A DNA stretch of 64,000 nucleotides from positions 255,050 through 319,049 of the forward strand of contig JAEVLN010000045.1 in assembly GCA_018350325.1 (NCBI GenBank), written 5' to 3'. Source of the DNA: Globodera rostochiensis. Its lineage: Eukaryota > Nematoda > Chromadorea > Rhabditida > Heteroderidae. Both the position numbers and the translations under genes were made by a program. Shown piece after piece: positions 44,027-56,563 of the stretch; within the stretch, counting starts at the first letter, position 1; each line of letters starts with the position of its first letter. The notes beneath the pieces were generated by a model. The model was not told the DNA's origin and ran no database searches. It saw nothing but the letters and a program-made list of their open reading frames with translations.

Positions 44027-44250
44027 ATCTACATGCCAATCAAATTAATTAAAATTTATTCTTAACATTAATAATCAAAGTATGTTATTTATTAACAATT
44101 CCAGTTCCAATGCGCCGGCAAACATTTTTAACAGCCAAGTTAGTACGGGGCCGGAAATGTATCAACAATAAACTATCTAATTATAATTCAATATGCGAAC
44201 ATGAAAACATTTAGAATCAAAGTTGTGAAAAATAAACTTAAATTAAACTA
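44027..44250 (+). repeat. Dispersed repeat C, copy 2
   Basis: Lies about 620 bp downstream of copy 1 in the same orientation, with many substitutions and small indels. Confidence 0.75.
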
Positions 44251-44572
44251 TTTATTTTATTTAAAAAATCGAAAGTTTAATACAAGAAAATTTAAATAAT
44301 ACATATATTCGAACTGATCGAATTAAATCGAAGTGTATTTGTAGTGGCAAACGACACCCACTCGTTCATTCAGATTTATTTTGGCACAAATTCTACGAAA
44401 AAAGAAAGGACTGCAAAACTTATAAACTTCAAAAACTTCTATAGACTTTGACAATATTAATAATGAATTTTTGCAAAACAAAATTGGCATGTGTTGGTAA
44501 ATGGCGAATCTGGGCATTAAAATATTTTAAAAAACTGTACAATAAATAAACCGCTAGATGTTACGGCATACT

Positions 44573-44713
44573 TTGGTGTCCTTAACAATGCCGGGATGCC
44601 ACAGCATCCAGAACAATTAGCCCCTTCGGCTGCTTTTGCTCTCCAGTTGGACGCCGTGCTATTGGCGAACGTGAACCGTGGGAACGTTCCGCTGATGCAT
44701 AAGACAGCCGATT
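44573..44713. other. GC-rich exon-like island in the AT desert
   Basis: A sharp 140-bp rise in GC. On the plus strand a frame from 44575 reads VTAYFGVLNNAG, AAFALQLDAVLLANVN, MHKTAD and meets a donor-like T|GTAAGT at 44714, after an acceptor-like CTAG. Frames on the minus strand are also open, so the strand is undecided. I do not recognise the peptide. Confidence 0.3.
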
Positions 44714-45641
44714 GTAAGTAAAAAGTTTAAATGGTTAAAATGGAAACTAATTAGAAAAATTCAGGTCTTATACACTGTCGCCGCGCTGGCTTAATCAAAT
44801 TATAAAACTGCGAAAAATCAATTCGCATTTTAAACATTTTAGAATTTTGGATTTAATATATCAAAAATACTCTGTTTATCGTTGTTTATAATTCTAACTC
44901 AGGTTCAATAAAACTACATATGGCTAACGTTAATGGTTAAAAATTGAAGTAAATATTTAAAAATGAAACTTTCATATAGATTTCATATTTTATTGCAATT
45001 AAACCCTAATAAAACAGACAGATAAAAGCCCAATATATTACTATCTATCAGAAGAACTAATAAAAAGATATAGAGCAATATTATTATAATTTAGATCTTT
45101 AATTAGAATAATTAATATTAAAGATTTTTTGCACTTACTTTTTATACTTTAATAAACGACTCTGTAAAGAAAAAAAGGTCTGGTTGCGAATCCGATGAAG
45201 GCAAAAATTTCTGAAAAATTAAATTCTCAAAAAATAAAAATCATTGATTTGACTAAAAAACTTTCAACTCAAATTTCATAAAAACTGAACCAAATAAAAG
45301 TTCAAAATATTTTAAAGTTCTTTACGTAATTTTAAAATGAAAAAATAATAGAACCATTGTGTTTTGTACAAAAACATCTAAAAATAAATAGTAAAGTTCA
45401 AATTATTATTTTTTAACTTTTAAACTAAAAAAGACTAAATTCAGATGCTCACCAAACACATGCCAAACAGATTCACCAGCAATTTTCTACAACAATACTT
45501 CCTTTAAACTTAAAATCTTTCAACAAACTTATACATACTATACATATAGATTGAGCTATATTCATTAATTTAGTAAAAAATCTACTAATCTGAATAAAAT
45601 AACTTTAACTTTTATTATTGTAATAACATAAAATGAATTGT

Positions 45642-45775
45642 TTGACTTGTTTCTACAGTCCAGCTGTTGTGGAGGAAAATTCTTTCAAAGTGCGCAGGGC
45701 CGACTCTTTCAAAACCTGGGAGCCGATACAAAACCTGGACGGGTCGCAAAAGCAATTTCTTTTTAAGGCTATTTG
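45642..45775 (+). other. Exon-like island
   Basis: Follows TTTCTACAG at 45650-45658. One frame reads PAVVEENSFKVRRADSFKTW and continues to QNLDGSQKQF. No partner exon could be joined in phase with confidence. Confidence 0.25.
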
Positions 45776-47689
45776 GCCTTTCCTTTTTATGTACATAGAA
45801 ATTGTTATGAACGCACGCTTTATAAAAATATCAAAATTAAAAATATAAATCGAAAAATTGGCTCAACCCATAATAAACTAATAGTTTACTAATATGTGCA
45901 AATCTTAGGGGATTTAAAAACAGAATTTTGTTTTATTTTATTAATAACACAACGGTATCAATGTTAAATATCTCTTTCAAAATCAACTTATAAATCGTCA
46001 GATGATAAAACAACAATTCTGCTATCTGATGAAATTACTTATAAAATATTTTTATTAATAAAAGTTAATTCTAAAACCAATAAATTAATTAAATTTAAAA
46101 GTCTCATAATATAAATCTCTAAATAAGTTGACGGAGCTAACTAAAATATAAAAAAATTAAATTACTAATCCAAACCCAATATTAGCAAGAACCAAAATCA
46201 TAACATCGTAACAGATATTAACTAAAATGAATTTTCAACTAAGAAACAGAAATGAAAAAATTATATAGTTAAATTTTGGTGGTAAGATGTAATAAATATA
46301 TTAATGGCATCTATAAAAAATGAGAATAATAAAAGGAAAGATATTCTTCAAACTCAAGTATTGAGGACCGGGATAAGCTGTGTGGTGGAGTACTGCAGTA
46401 TACCGTCCACATTAGCAAAAGTCAAGTCAAAAATATTAACATAAGAATCTATGCTCTTCCTAAAATGCAATTACACCAATCAAAAAATCTTAACGTAAAA
46501 CAAATAGGAAAAATACAAATGCTTCTTTTTTCAAGCAAATCGAATTTTTAGTGCGAGATGCAGAGTTCAACGTCAATTTCTTGTGCAAGATTACAAACCG
46601 ATAAAATCTTGATCACGTCAACACAAATTTTATATGAATTTTTAATAACATATTTAATAATAACTAATAAATGGTTCTATTGTAGATACCCTACAAGTTG
46701 TAAAGCCGTTTCTTGTGGAAAAATATATTTCAAAATAAAAACTTACTTAATAACCAAGAAGAGTTTATATTTAATGCATTTAAAAAATATAATAAGTTAT
46801 TTTTCAGCTGTTGAGGTTTAAAAATTTATTACGCCCACACTTAAATAATAAATTCTTACAAGGTTCAGCCATTTGAAGAAAATGTTTTAAAAACTATTAA
46901 CATTTCAATATTACAGAATAATATTGTAACGTTAAACAGAGGGCAAATATAAGCATTTTGGATACCGAAATTGAACTAAAAAAACAACAAGTGATATATG
47001 AAGAAATATCGAGGAATAAGTTTGTTCGAATGTTCAATTCACTGAAGGAACAACGCTAATAGTGGAAAATCAGCGCCTACTTATATAAATAAAACCCTTA
47101 ACAAATTTTAACAAAGCGGTTTGATTAAATAATAAAAAAAGTAAAAACAGTCCATTCGAAAGAAAGGAAAAAAATTTCATCATTATTTTTAGGGTATTAA
47201 TAAATAAACAATATGATAAATCCTATAAATAAGAATAATAAAAATCTTAATAATTAGACTTCTTAAATTCAAAAAAATTTTTAATAATTAAAAATAAACA
47301 AGTAATGCAAAAATAAATAACAACATAAAAGAAAGATATTCTTCAAACCCAACTTCGGATTCCATTCTCATATTTTTGGATTTTAAAAATAATTAAAACT
47401 ATTTAATGTATAAAAAGTCCAATAACAAAGTAGAAGGCCAGAGTGCCATTCGTGTCAAATAGATAAAGCATAAATTTATTTTAAAAATCAACGGTATATA
47501 AATAAATGAAATATTTATTTCCTAGTAGCCACATGAATTAATTATATTATTGACTACTTACTAGTCCCAAGTCTTCGGAAAGGTTTATATAATAATAAAA
47601 ATTATCTGGTGTGATAATTAAATCGTCGCAAGAGAACTTATGCACTTTTCAGAATTTTCATAATAACAAAACTCTGAAATTAAAATAAT

Positions 47690-47885
47690 ACATTTACAAT
47701 TGTGAGGCCAAAATTAATAAATATTGACGAATTTTGAAGGGTTTTACGCATAAAATAACCGGATTTGGTTAGTTTTGGCCCATTTTTTAATCAATATTTT
47801 GGCACTTTTTGGGGTTTTTTGGTCAATATTTAAGTCAAGATTTCAGGTTTTTTAGTCAATATAAATCTCATCCATACTGATTATA
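47690..47885 (+). repeat. Diverged copy of the right end of the intron-4 transposon
   Basis: Aligns with about 23830-24010 (GGCACTTTTTGGGGTTTTT, ACCGGATTTGG-AGTTT). TCCC words of the first copy are mostly TCAA here. Confidence 0.65.
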
Positions 47886-47974
47886 CGAATGAGCGGGAAG
47901 GAGCCATTAAAATATTAAGTAAAAAAAATTAAACCTAAACCAATAAAATGTTCCAATTCAGCGATCTACAGAAA

Positions 47975-48066
47975 TATGAGCGCAAAGCCTTGCGACTTCG
48001 ACTGTGGTCGAGAGAATGTGGGATGGATTTATAGAATCGCCATTATACTGAAAAGATCGTTCGTGT
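47975..48066 (+). other. Exon-like island with canonical splice signals
   Basis: Lies between CTACAG and CGT|GTAAGT. One frame is open: NMSAKPCDFDCGRENVGW, then IYRIAIILKRSF. No neighbouring exon was found. Confidence 0.25.
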
Positions 48067-48854
48067 AAGTAAAACCCATTTAAACACGCAATTTACGGCA
48101 AATAAAAAATTTCAAATAATAAATAATAAATAATCAATACGAACAGCAAACTGCTTAACTTCATTCTATTTTATGAAACAATTAAGTTATATTATAAAAT
48201 GTTAAACCTTTTGAATTTATACCAAGTAGTAAAATTATTTATCTAAGGAATTTCTTAAAAAGAATACTCCAAAACAAATATAACAGCTAAAAATTATAAC
48301 ACAAAAAAATAAACGTAAGGTAGCTAAATAAAATATACACTTGTTATTCATATATTCGAAGTCGTTAATTAAATTAAAGTATTTTTGATAATATAATGAT
48401 ATAAATAAAGAAAATAATTATTTGCTAAAATATTCTTTTGCAACTTTAAATTGACATGTTAGCAAATAAGCTGTAAAGAAATTTGGCATTATTATTGTAT
48501 ATTTAGGAAATTGGTAAAAAATACTCTTTTCGTTATGTTTTATTTATTTGTACTTAAAGAAATAAAAATGGTTTAAGTTAGATAAAGTTATACCATAGAG
48601 AATTCTATTGACCGTGAACATGACGGAGTAGCTCCAGAATCATTGGTTTAAAAATGGAGACACTGATCAATGATCAGTCAAAGAGCATAGTTCAAAATCA
48701 GAATGCGTTAGTACTTAGTGTGCCTTAGTGGTTAAGGGTGCCAAAAATTTTATTGTATTTTTTAGTTAATGCTAATTGTTTGTTATAGTGGAAGAAGAAT
48801 TGCGGAGAGTTTAGCCCAAACGAGCGATGTGTTGGTTAATAGAACATTTGGGGT

Positions 48855-50506
48855 CTAGTAAGGTTGTACGGAATTTCTTTTGAACAAGTCGATGATTGTT
48901 TGCCATTCTTTGTTAAAAGCCTTCCGATATTCTTTGCTAAAATGAATATTTTTTTAAAATTCGATATTTGCTTTTTATTTTTACCTTGTAAAGTAAAGAA
49001 TTGGCGCATTGGAGGCGGCACTGATGTTCAACAAAATGCCAAAGATTTGATTCCATTTCCATATTGCCATTAGGTCATTCCCAAACATTGGAATAATGAT
49101 GAGTATCTCATTGAATTTCAGGAAATATCCGCTAATATTCACAGAAATAATGACGACCAACGAGCGAAATATGCGATTGTTGAATTGGTGCGAGTTGGAG
49201 TTGGGCGCTGCTTTAAATATATAAATTTGTCCTTAGCTAATTTATAAATAATTAAAAGATTTGTTGAAATTTGTTTTAAATCTTCTACATTAAAATTTAC
49301 ATGTTCTGAAGCGAGTAACAATTGCAATGACCACATAGAGAACAATTGTTGTCAGCAAAAATTACATTCATTATTGCTGGCCAAATAAATTCCGGCGAAG
49401 TGATGCATTCATACTTAAAATATTAGTTTTAAATGGGTTGGCACCCCAACACCGTCTTCGACTCCGCATATTTTGCCATTCTTCGGGGATTTTTCCGACA
49501 TTTGTAACTCCGACATCCCCGACTCGGGGATAACATTTTTTTATTACTTAAATTTGCTTTTATGTTTACAGTCCCACCCCAAAAAAACCCCGACATCGGG
49601 TGTCAACCCTAATAACGCTAGCATATCAAAACTTAATCTATTATTTCTGATGGGTAAGGTAAGCTTCCCAACTGAATCAATTAAATGAAATCTATTTAAA
49701 TCAAAAAATTCTTGGAGCGATTACCATACCCCCAAATACAAGTAAAATTGTACAGCCATTCCAATGTCGTTTATTGTGCCAGTAATGAGTGTTTCGCCTG
49801 TTGAATCGCCAACTTTGAGAATACAAATATAAAACATTGAATAACCCGATGAAAGGTAATGTGATAACATAACAAAAGACATTTTTCTGACTGCCTATAA
49901 AATAAAAAATAAAATGTTTTAAATTACTAATTTTACCTTAGCGGGAAAATCACATAAATTGAGCCGGTCAATGCTTGTAAAAAAGAGTAAAAAAAGTGTG
50001 CAAGAAACTGCAAATAATGAAGGCGTAAGAATTTGAATGGACGATTTTGTAGGGCATTAAATATTGACCAGTAATCACAGAATATGTGAATAAAAAAATG
50101 GCCAGATTGGTGGACGATTTCGAAAAAACGAGTGATATGGCCAACAATTTGTTGGCGGAATTGTTCATTGATCTAAAAATATTCGATTTTTAGAGATCAG
50201 TAGGGTTTTATTAGTTTGGATGAATTCATTAAATATTATTTCGTTTTATCGTTTTTAATTAATTGTTTGGAAGTTAAGCTTTGTAATTTAAATATCAACC
50301 AAACTTTGTTTGAATTGTAACGTAAACAAGTGAGAAATTAAAAACAAAGCCAACAACCGCCCAAAATTGTGTAAATTGAAGCAAAAATAATCAAAGTCCA
50401 GCGGGGGACGAGCATTTGCAATTAATTCGAGGATAGACCTTTAATAAATTAAGAATATTAAAAAAATAATTAAACTGACCGAATTAATTGTTGAATTTGA
50501 TGACAT
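48855..50506 (-). pseudogene. Broken close copy of the first serpentine receptor
   Basis: All seven exons of the receptor at 14854 can be followed in order, from MSSNSTINS (50506) to the stop at 48855. Exon 6 is intact (FNNRIFRSLVVIISVN to NISAASNAPILYFTR). Exons 2, 3 and 5 carry one-base insertions that break the frame, for example extra C in CGTCCCC and extra T in GTTTTTTCG in exons 2-3, and one base in TM5. Most are in homopolymers, so either decay or uncorrected sequencing error is possible. Intron 4 contains a small inverted-repeat insertion. I annotate it as broken and give no restored form. Confidence 0.8.
49436..49608. mobile_element. Small inverted-terminal-repeat element in the broken receptor
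   Basis: Left end GGGTTGGCACCC and right end GGGTGTCAACCC are inverted relatives. Inside are CCGACATCCCCGACTCGGGG-type words, also seen near 60590. About 173 bp; no coding capacity. Confidence 0.6.
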
Positions 50507-51035
50507 TGGTAGAAATCAAATCTTATTCTAAACAAGAAATTAAAAATATAATGATTGATTAACGATATACACAAAAAAAAATTATTTGCACGATTGTGAT
50601 GGTATATTTTATTTTTTGTTATAATTTCATTACTTGCTATTGTTTAGGTGAAATTGGATGAAGGTTCAAGTGTGGGAATGTTAGAAAAAAGTGGTGTGTG
50701 GAAACAAAACTGACATCTGTGGCATTGCTCGAAGGCATTTTTGTATCGCGTGCAAAGAGTGATATGTGAACTAATGTCTAAAAAGTTACATCGTATCAAG
50801 CCTCAAACCTGACAATTTGATGTGCATTCTTTTTATTTTTTCTAAAAATATAGTAATAAAAATGTTAAACCAAAAACGGAAAGATGCCCCGCACCTTAGG
50901 CAAGAAGAAGAAGCACTTCAACTAATGTGTTTAAGTGAAATTCAATGTGAAATTTTAATTGATGATGCATTGGAAGTGGTTCAATCATGTGCTGTAGTGA
51001 TGCTCTACCGAGGACTCGAGACTTGTCCAAAATTT
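50507..51035. other. Intergenic stretch, nothing recognised
   Basis: Short open frames overlap on both strands without splice context. Confidence 0.4.
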
Positions 51036-51385
51036 TTCCGGTGGAGCAAATCGGAATAGATTCGGTTAAATGGCACCCAACCAATCGATTAACCGGAAGC
51101 GAACATTTTAATTCACCGGAACCGAACCTTGATCAACCGGGACCAAACACAATTCGATTAGCATCCGGAATCCACCAATTCGGTAAATGTAACCAATTCG
51201 AGTAACCGGATCCAAACGATTCGAATAAATGTAACCAACCATTTTGCTTACCCGGAAACGAACTTATGATTAACTGAACTGAACAATTGATTAACCGGAG
51301 CCAAACGATTCGACTACTTAACCGGAACTGTCCGATGATTAACGGATCCAAGCGATTCGATAAATGGTAACCGAATATTCGATCC
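51036..51385 (+). repeat. Degenerate minisatellite, AACCGGA...GATTCGA units
   Basis: About ten degenerate units built from (G)ATTAACCGGAACCGAACGATT and AATTCGGTAAATGTAACC variants. Unit length is uneven, around 30-36 bp. Confidence 0.75.
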
Positions 51386-52080
51386 GATGGACTGCCTTTT
51401 TGTATTTAATAAAGATTATATTTTGCCGAAAAATTGCAAAATTGAGGCCTTTATGTATGTATTTGTAAATAAACATGTTTGTATTTGAACCAAGATTGGC
51501 GCTTTCATCTTAATGTGCATTTTTGTGGCTTTCTAATGATTACATTTGTTCCGGGAAACTTTTCAGGCATTTTTCCGAAATAAATGTCATCATTAATGAG
51601 TCCACAAAACTACTAAAGATGCTTAATGCCTACCTGTCATCCTTCTGCTCTCACTTCCGTGTTTGCTCTTTCGCATCTCTTTCTCTTTCTGACTCCGGTG
51701 TTTTTCCTCTTTCTCTACCAATTGTATGTCATCCTCTTCTTTCTCTGTTTTTAGCAGAAATGGATCTACCTAAATGCCATCGATCAATAAAAGACGCGTT
51801 GTGTTGGCACACACCAACGACCATTCTTCGCCCAATAACCCACCATCCATTCCCATTCATTCATTTTCACCCAACCACATAAATTGGCGTCCATAATAAA
51901 CTCCAAATTGGGTCAAAATCATTGCAAGTGCCTACATTTTCAAGTTTTAACATGTTGACCCTAAAATAGCATCCACTCAAAGGCTAACAAATTAACAGCT
52001 TAATGTGGTACCGATTTTATTCATTTGCTTGCTAATGACTAATTTATGATTGACGGCGCCTGACGCTAAGAATTTTTGTC
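51386..52080. other. GC-richer patch before the AT desert resumes
   Basis: Pyrimidine-rich at about 51640-51755 (CTCTTTCTC words), then A/C-rich CCATTC-type repeats to about 51875. No spliceable gene found. Confidence 0.4.
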
Positions 52081-52640
52081 ATTCCTAAATTTTTAGAAAA
52101 GTAAAAAAACATGGATTTATATTCATCTTTTGGTATTTGATGCAAATTAAACAAAATACGAATGACATTGTGGTTTTCGCTGAGAAAATTAAATGTGCAA
52201 ACAAAAAGAAAATTAAAATTTTTTTGTAATCCATCAAAACGATCGATAAAGTGATTAAGTACAAAATAAATAAATTAAACAATAAATTAAAAAAAGAAAA
52301 TTAAATATTGTAATATGTAAAATCCATCAAACGGTTCAGCAAGATAACCAAATGGAAAAAATTCTACAATAAATAAAAAAACAGAAATCACCGAATTTCT
52401 TTAAAAAAAGTAAATTTAAAACTAAAAGAATCAATATGCAAACAACATATGACATATATCTGGTAATGTGGTTACCCCTATAAAATTAAATTTAAAATTT
52501 TGTAAATTTGCTCTACAAAACGATTCGACAAGATAATTGAATGAAAAAGATGCAATAATGTTAAAAACAAAACAAATAGTCTTAAATGCTTTATACAAAT
52601 TGTTGCTAAAAAATAAATACACTATAACTTATCACAAATA
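52080..52640. repeat. Diverged direct repeats in AT-rich DNA
   Basis: The phrases ATTGTGGTTTTCGC / AATGTGGTTACCCC plus TATAAAATTAAAT and ATCAAACGGTTCAGCAAGATAA / AAAACGATTCGACAAGATAA recur two or three times. Another copy lies near 41612-41665. Confidence 0.5.
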
Positions 52641-52949
52641 TTTAAACTCAGCATTCATAAAGATCGAAGTGTCCATAATTGCCGATAAACGCAGCAGGGA
52701 GAAGTTTGAATTTATACGGGAAGGTTCCATTTATTATTAGGTGTTTGAAATTGGATGGTAGCATTTTAAGTATTCTTCTTTTAAACTGATAGAGAAAAGC
52801 CAAATATATATTTATAATATATAACTTAATGCAAATCATTAAAAAAATACACTTATTAAAATTTATGTCATATTATTAAAATTGCCAATAAAGCCAAATA
52901 TAAGTTCGTTTTTCTTAGGTTTTCACCTAAAATTCAAGTAAATTTGAAC

Positions 52950-53145
52950 CGAGGTCGTGAAACTCGGTATTTTTTCGATCGAGAGTCTCGATCAAAATCT
53001 AGAAACTTTTGGATCGTGCTTTTGATCGAGAATCTCAAAAAATCTCGAACCGAAAAATCTTGGTAGAGCCAATTTTTCGATCGATTCCGATCGAGAATTT
53101 CATAAAAAAAATCTCGTCAAAATAATTCGAGATTACGATCGGTCC
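52950..53145. repeat. GATCGAGAATCTC-type degenerate repeats
   Basis: The words (GA)TCGAGA-TCTCGA and CGATCGA occur six or more times in less than 200 bp. A related patch sits at about 26535-26575. Confidence 0.6.
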
Positions 53146-53159
53146 GTGCTAATTGTTTT

Positions 53160-53475
53160 GATTTTTGAGAATGCATCCTGTTTTAAGTTTGTATTTTAGG
53201 GAATAAAAGTCAAGTGTTAAATTTGTATTTTTGAGAATGTTAAGTAAAGATTTAACTTTGTATTTTTGGAAATAAAAGACAATGTTAAGTTTGTATTTTT
53301 GAGAATGCAAAAGTAAAGTTCTAAGTTTGTGTTTTTGAAAATAAAAGACAATGTTAAGTTTGTATTTTTGCAAATAAAAGACAATGTTAAGTTTGTATTT
53401 TTGAGAATGCAATAGTAAAGTTTTAAGTTTGTGTTTTTGAAAATAAAAGACAATGTTATTTTGAGAATGCAAAAG
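53160..53475 (+). repeat. Minisatellite, about 33-36 bp units
   Basis: Alternating units AAGTTTGTATTTTTGAGAATG + CAAAAGTAAAGTT and AAGTTTGTGTTTTTGAAAATA + AAAGACAATGTT, about nine units. Peptide frames across it on the minus strand are repeat artefacts. Confidence 0.9.
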
Positions 53476-55530
53476 TATTAGGAATGCAAAAAAATAAAGA
53501 TTTGAAAATGTAATTGAAATAAAAAATCTATAAATTTACGATTTTTATAGATTTTATAAAATTGCCATCCAGGCAAAGCAATTTCGTATTGGCTGAAGCT
53601 TAATTATTTAAAAATAAAGATGCGTCAAAAAAGCAAGTTTACAAAGAAATGTTAAAATCTCCGAGCACTGTCCAAAAAAACTAATTATATTAAATTTAAA
53701 GACAAACAAAAACTGTATTACTTAATTAATTATTGTCACTTGAAAAGGGCAAGCAATTGATTTCATAATCGGAAATTTCTCATTATTGTGATTGCCTACT
53801 AATATTCCGATCGCAATGCAAATTTTTTTCTTGGAAATATAACCGACTGGTTCATCACTACTGGTGGTCGGTGGTAAGCACTGAAAAATGGGCAAATATT
53901 TAACGAGCAAAAAATAAATAATTTCCTCAAAAAACAAAAACTCATCAATGCTAATATTTACTATCGGAGAAATAAAAACATTACTATAAGAAATTAATCG
54001 TTTTAAGACAATTATTTACCTGGAATAGATTTATTTTAAAACAAATTTTAAAGTTCATAATACAAATTTAAAAAAATGAAAAATACAAGTACTAAACTCC
54101 ATCAATTTAAAATGGTTGGCTAATATATTTTTGTTACTCAATGAAGGCAAAGCAAGCGTAAAATGATAAAATTGTCAGCTTCTGAAAACAAGTTCTGCAA
54201 CTGAGATTCTGCTTGAAATAATAAAGCATAACTCCATCATTTATTAAAAAATCAACGGTAAAAGTTTACAGACGAATAATTAGAAAAACTCCACGTGGGC
54301 AAAATAGAAACTCTGTACACGAAAATTATAAAAACATAATACATTAAAATTTTGATTTTTTTGTAGGCGAGATTTTCCATTGACAGGAGATAGCAATTTA
54401 GAAATGAAAATTTCTAAACAAAATACAATATTTATTACAATTAAAAAACTTTAAATTGCTTGGTTGGTGGCAACAGGTATCAGACGAAATCCGAGCCCGT
54501 AGCTGGCATCCAAAATTTTTTCTAATTTAATATATTAAATAGAAGAATTTTTAGCGTAAATTATTTTGTTGCCGCGCATTATCGGATAAATACAATATAA
54601 AATAAAATTTATAATATAATTAGGAAATGACGAAGCCCTGTGACTCTTTAAGAAATGGGAGGGGTTCAGCGCATCACCGGAATTTTCTTTTTAAGATCGG
54701 TATTTGGTAAGAAAATTGGTTCAGGATTTTTTAAAAGTATGAAAGTGAACATTTTATTAAATCACAACAACAAACGCCGTGACCGTGATCCGTGATCACG
54801 GACCCCCAAAAACGCGGTGATTGGCGTGATCCGTGATCATGTCCTTATAATATTTTTTTTAAATCGATACATAGCTAAATGTTATATACAACTTACATTT
54901 AATATCAACAAAAATTACTAATAAAAATTTCTGCTTTATTACTTATTTGGTAAAATTTCCTATATCCGCCGGGGTTGGTGGGTACTAGAGACGGATGGGT
55001 CTCGCCTTTTATTAAATGTTCGAGATTGAACCCCACAAACAAAATCAGATAATTAAATGAAACTAAAGAGCATAACCTAAGTGCAATAACAAGATTAAAA
55101 ATGATTATATCAAATAGCCAACTATGAATTAAATTTTTGTTATATAGATCGACTGAATATGAAAATTTCCTTATCACTGTACAAAAAATTTCTGAGAAAA
55201 AATTAAATAATGGTAAAATACGAAGCACGCTACACAGGATACTGTATATTTTGTCGAAATATTAAAAAAATATATTATTTAATTATAATTAAAATTATAT
55301 GAGCGAAAGCTGGAGTTCGCTATAAAATTCTGTTTTTTGACTATAAAAAGTGTTTTATTATTTTATCGAGTAATCTTATCTGCTCTCTTATGATTTAAGT
55401 TATTTATGAAATTAGTTGGTTTTTGGGAAAATTAAAGACCGTCTTAATTGATGTAAAGGTAAGGCATAATTCACCGAATAAAGAAGCAATTGTAAATATG
55501 TGTAATCATCGATTCGATCCAATATTGTTC
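53476..55530. other. AT-rich region, no gene supported
   Basis: Contains a palindromic patch of GTGATCCGTGATCA words at about 54778-54842 and a GC-richer minus-strand peptide-like segment (GETHPSLVPTNPGGYRKFYQ, about 54950-55010) of unknown origin, possibly transposon-derived. Confidence 0.4.
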
Positions 55531-55532
55531 GG

Positions 55533-55702
55533 GCGTACTTATTTAAACATTTATAAAAAATTTGAATAATCAGTTTGATTTAATCAATAACAAAAAATAT
55601 TAAAAAAGAGGCTAAAGAAGAAGGAAATAAAATATCAGAATTCATCATTTAATTTTTGTGTATTAATAAACTGATACAAACATCAGATTAAAAAAATTTC
55701 AA
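55533..55702 (+). repeat. Dispersed repeat D, copy 1
   Basis: About 170 bp, from GCGTACTTATTTAAA to CATCAGATTAAA, including GAGGCTAAAGAAGAA and TCATCATTTAATTTTTGTG. Confidence 0.85.
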
Positions 55703-56390
55703 CACTAAAACTTATGTGAGCACCGAACGGAAAAGAACTTCGCGGGCACATATATTTGACCTTTTTATCATTTACCAGCTTCCGTAGTCAATTTGGAGAA
55801 AGTATTAAAGCAGTTGTAAAAAAAAGTTGAGGAGATATTTTTAAAATATTGAGGGCATGCAGATTGTACTTAAATTTTTTAATTTCGTTTATTATTTTAA
55901 AATTTAATTGTTAGACTTTTAATAGTGAACGCCAATGAACAGCAATCGATCCCTTACTTTAAAATTGCGTAAATACTTAAGAAGAAAGATATAATAAAAA
56001 ATGAAAAGGGGTACAAAAATTTTTAAAAATGATTCAAGATTGGGCATTGGCCCAGCCTAAATCTAAGGCTCTTCGGAAAAGATGCTACCAACTCTTCCGC
56101 ACCAATCTTACCCTCTTTTCGGGCAACAACAAGAAACAAAACTGAATAAGATAATCAAGAATACGAAAATAATGATATAAAAACGCCAAAATTAATGTTT
56201 AATATCTGCAATTAATACTGGTATATCTTAAAGAGTTACATATTTTAAAATAAAACTTTGAAATGAATTTGACCTAAATAGGGGAAAATAATTTTTTACA
56301 ATAATTAATAAATAATGTTATGCACATAAATGAAAAATATTGTTACTATTTCGCAAAGAAAAGGCACTTTTTAGAAATAAAATATTTATG

Positions 56391-56563
56391 GCGTACTTAT
56401 TTAAAAATCTATAAAAAATTTAATTAACCAGTTGCTATAATCAATAACAAAAAAATTAAAGAAGAGGCTAAAGAAGAAAGAAATAAAATATCAGAGTTCA
56501 TCATTTAATTTTTGTGAGTATTAATAAACTGATACAAAACATCAGATAAAATAAAAAATTCAA
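56391..56563 (+). repeat. Dispersed repeat D, copy 2
   Basis: Direct copy of 55533-55702 about 690 bp downstream, differing by scattered substitutions and small indels. Confidence 0.85.

Larger units (their letters stand above)
38630..48850. other. AT-rich desert, first part
   Basis: More than 10 kb of very AT-rich DNA, A visibly exceeding T on the plus strand, with no gene I can build. It holds diverged repeats and isolated GC-richer islands that are listed separately. Confidence 0.6.

Noticed and set aside
43405..44250. Possible CRISPR-like spaced repeats
   Set aside because: Only two diverged copies of over 200 bp; eukaryotic dispersed repeat, not an array.
48714..48745. A-box-like TTAGTGGTTAAGGG
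   Set aside because: No matching B box or cloverleaf downstream.
53149..53472. 107-residue minus-strand frame with repeated KNTNL-like units
   Set aside because: It is simply a translation of the minisatellite.
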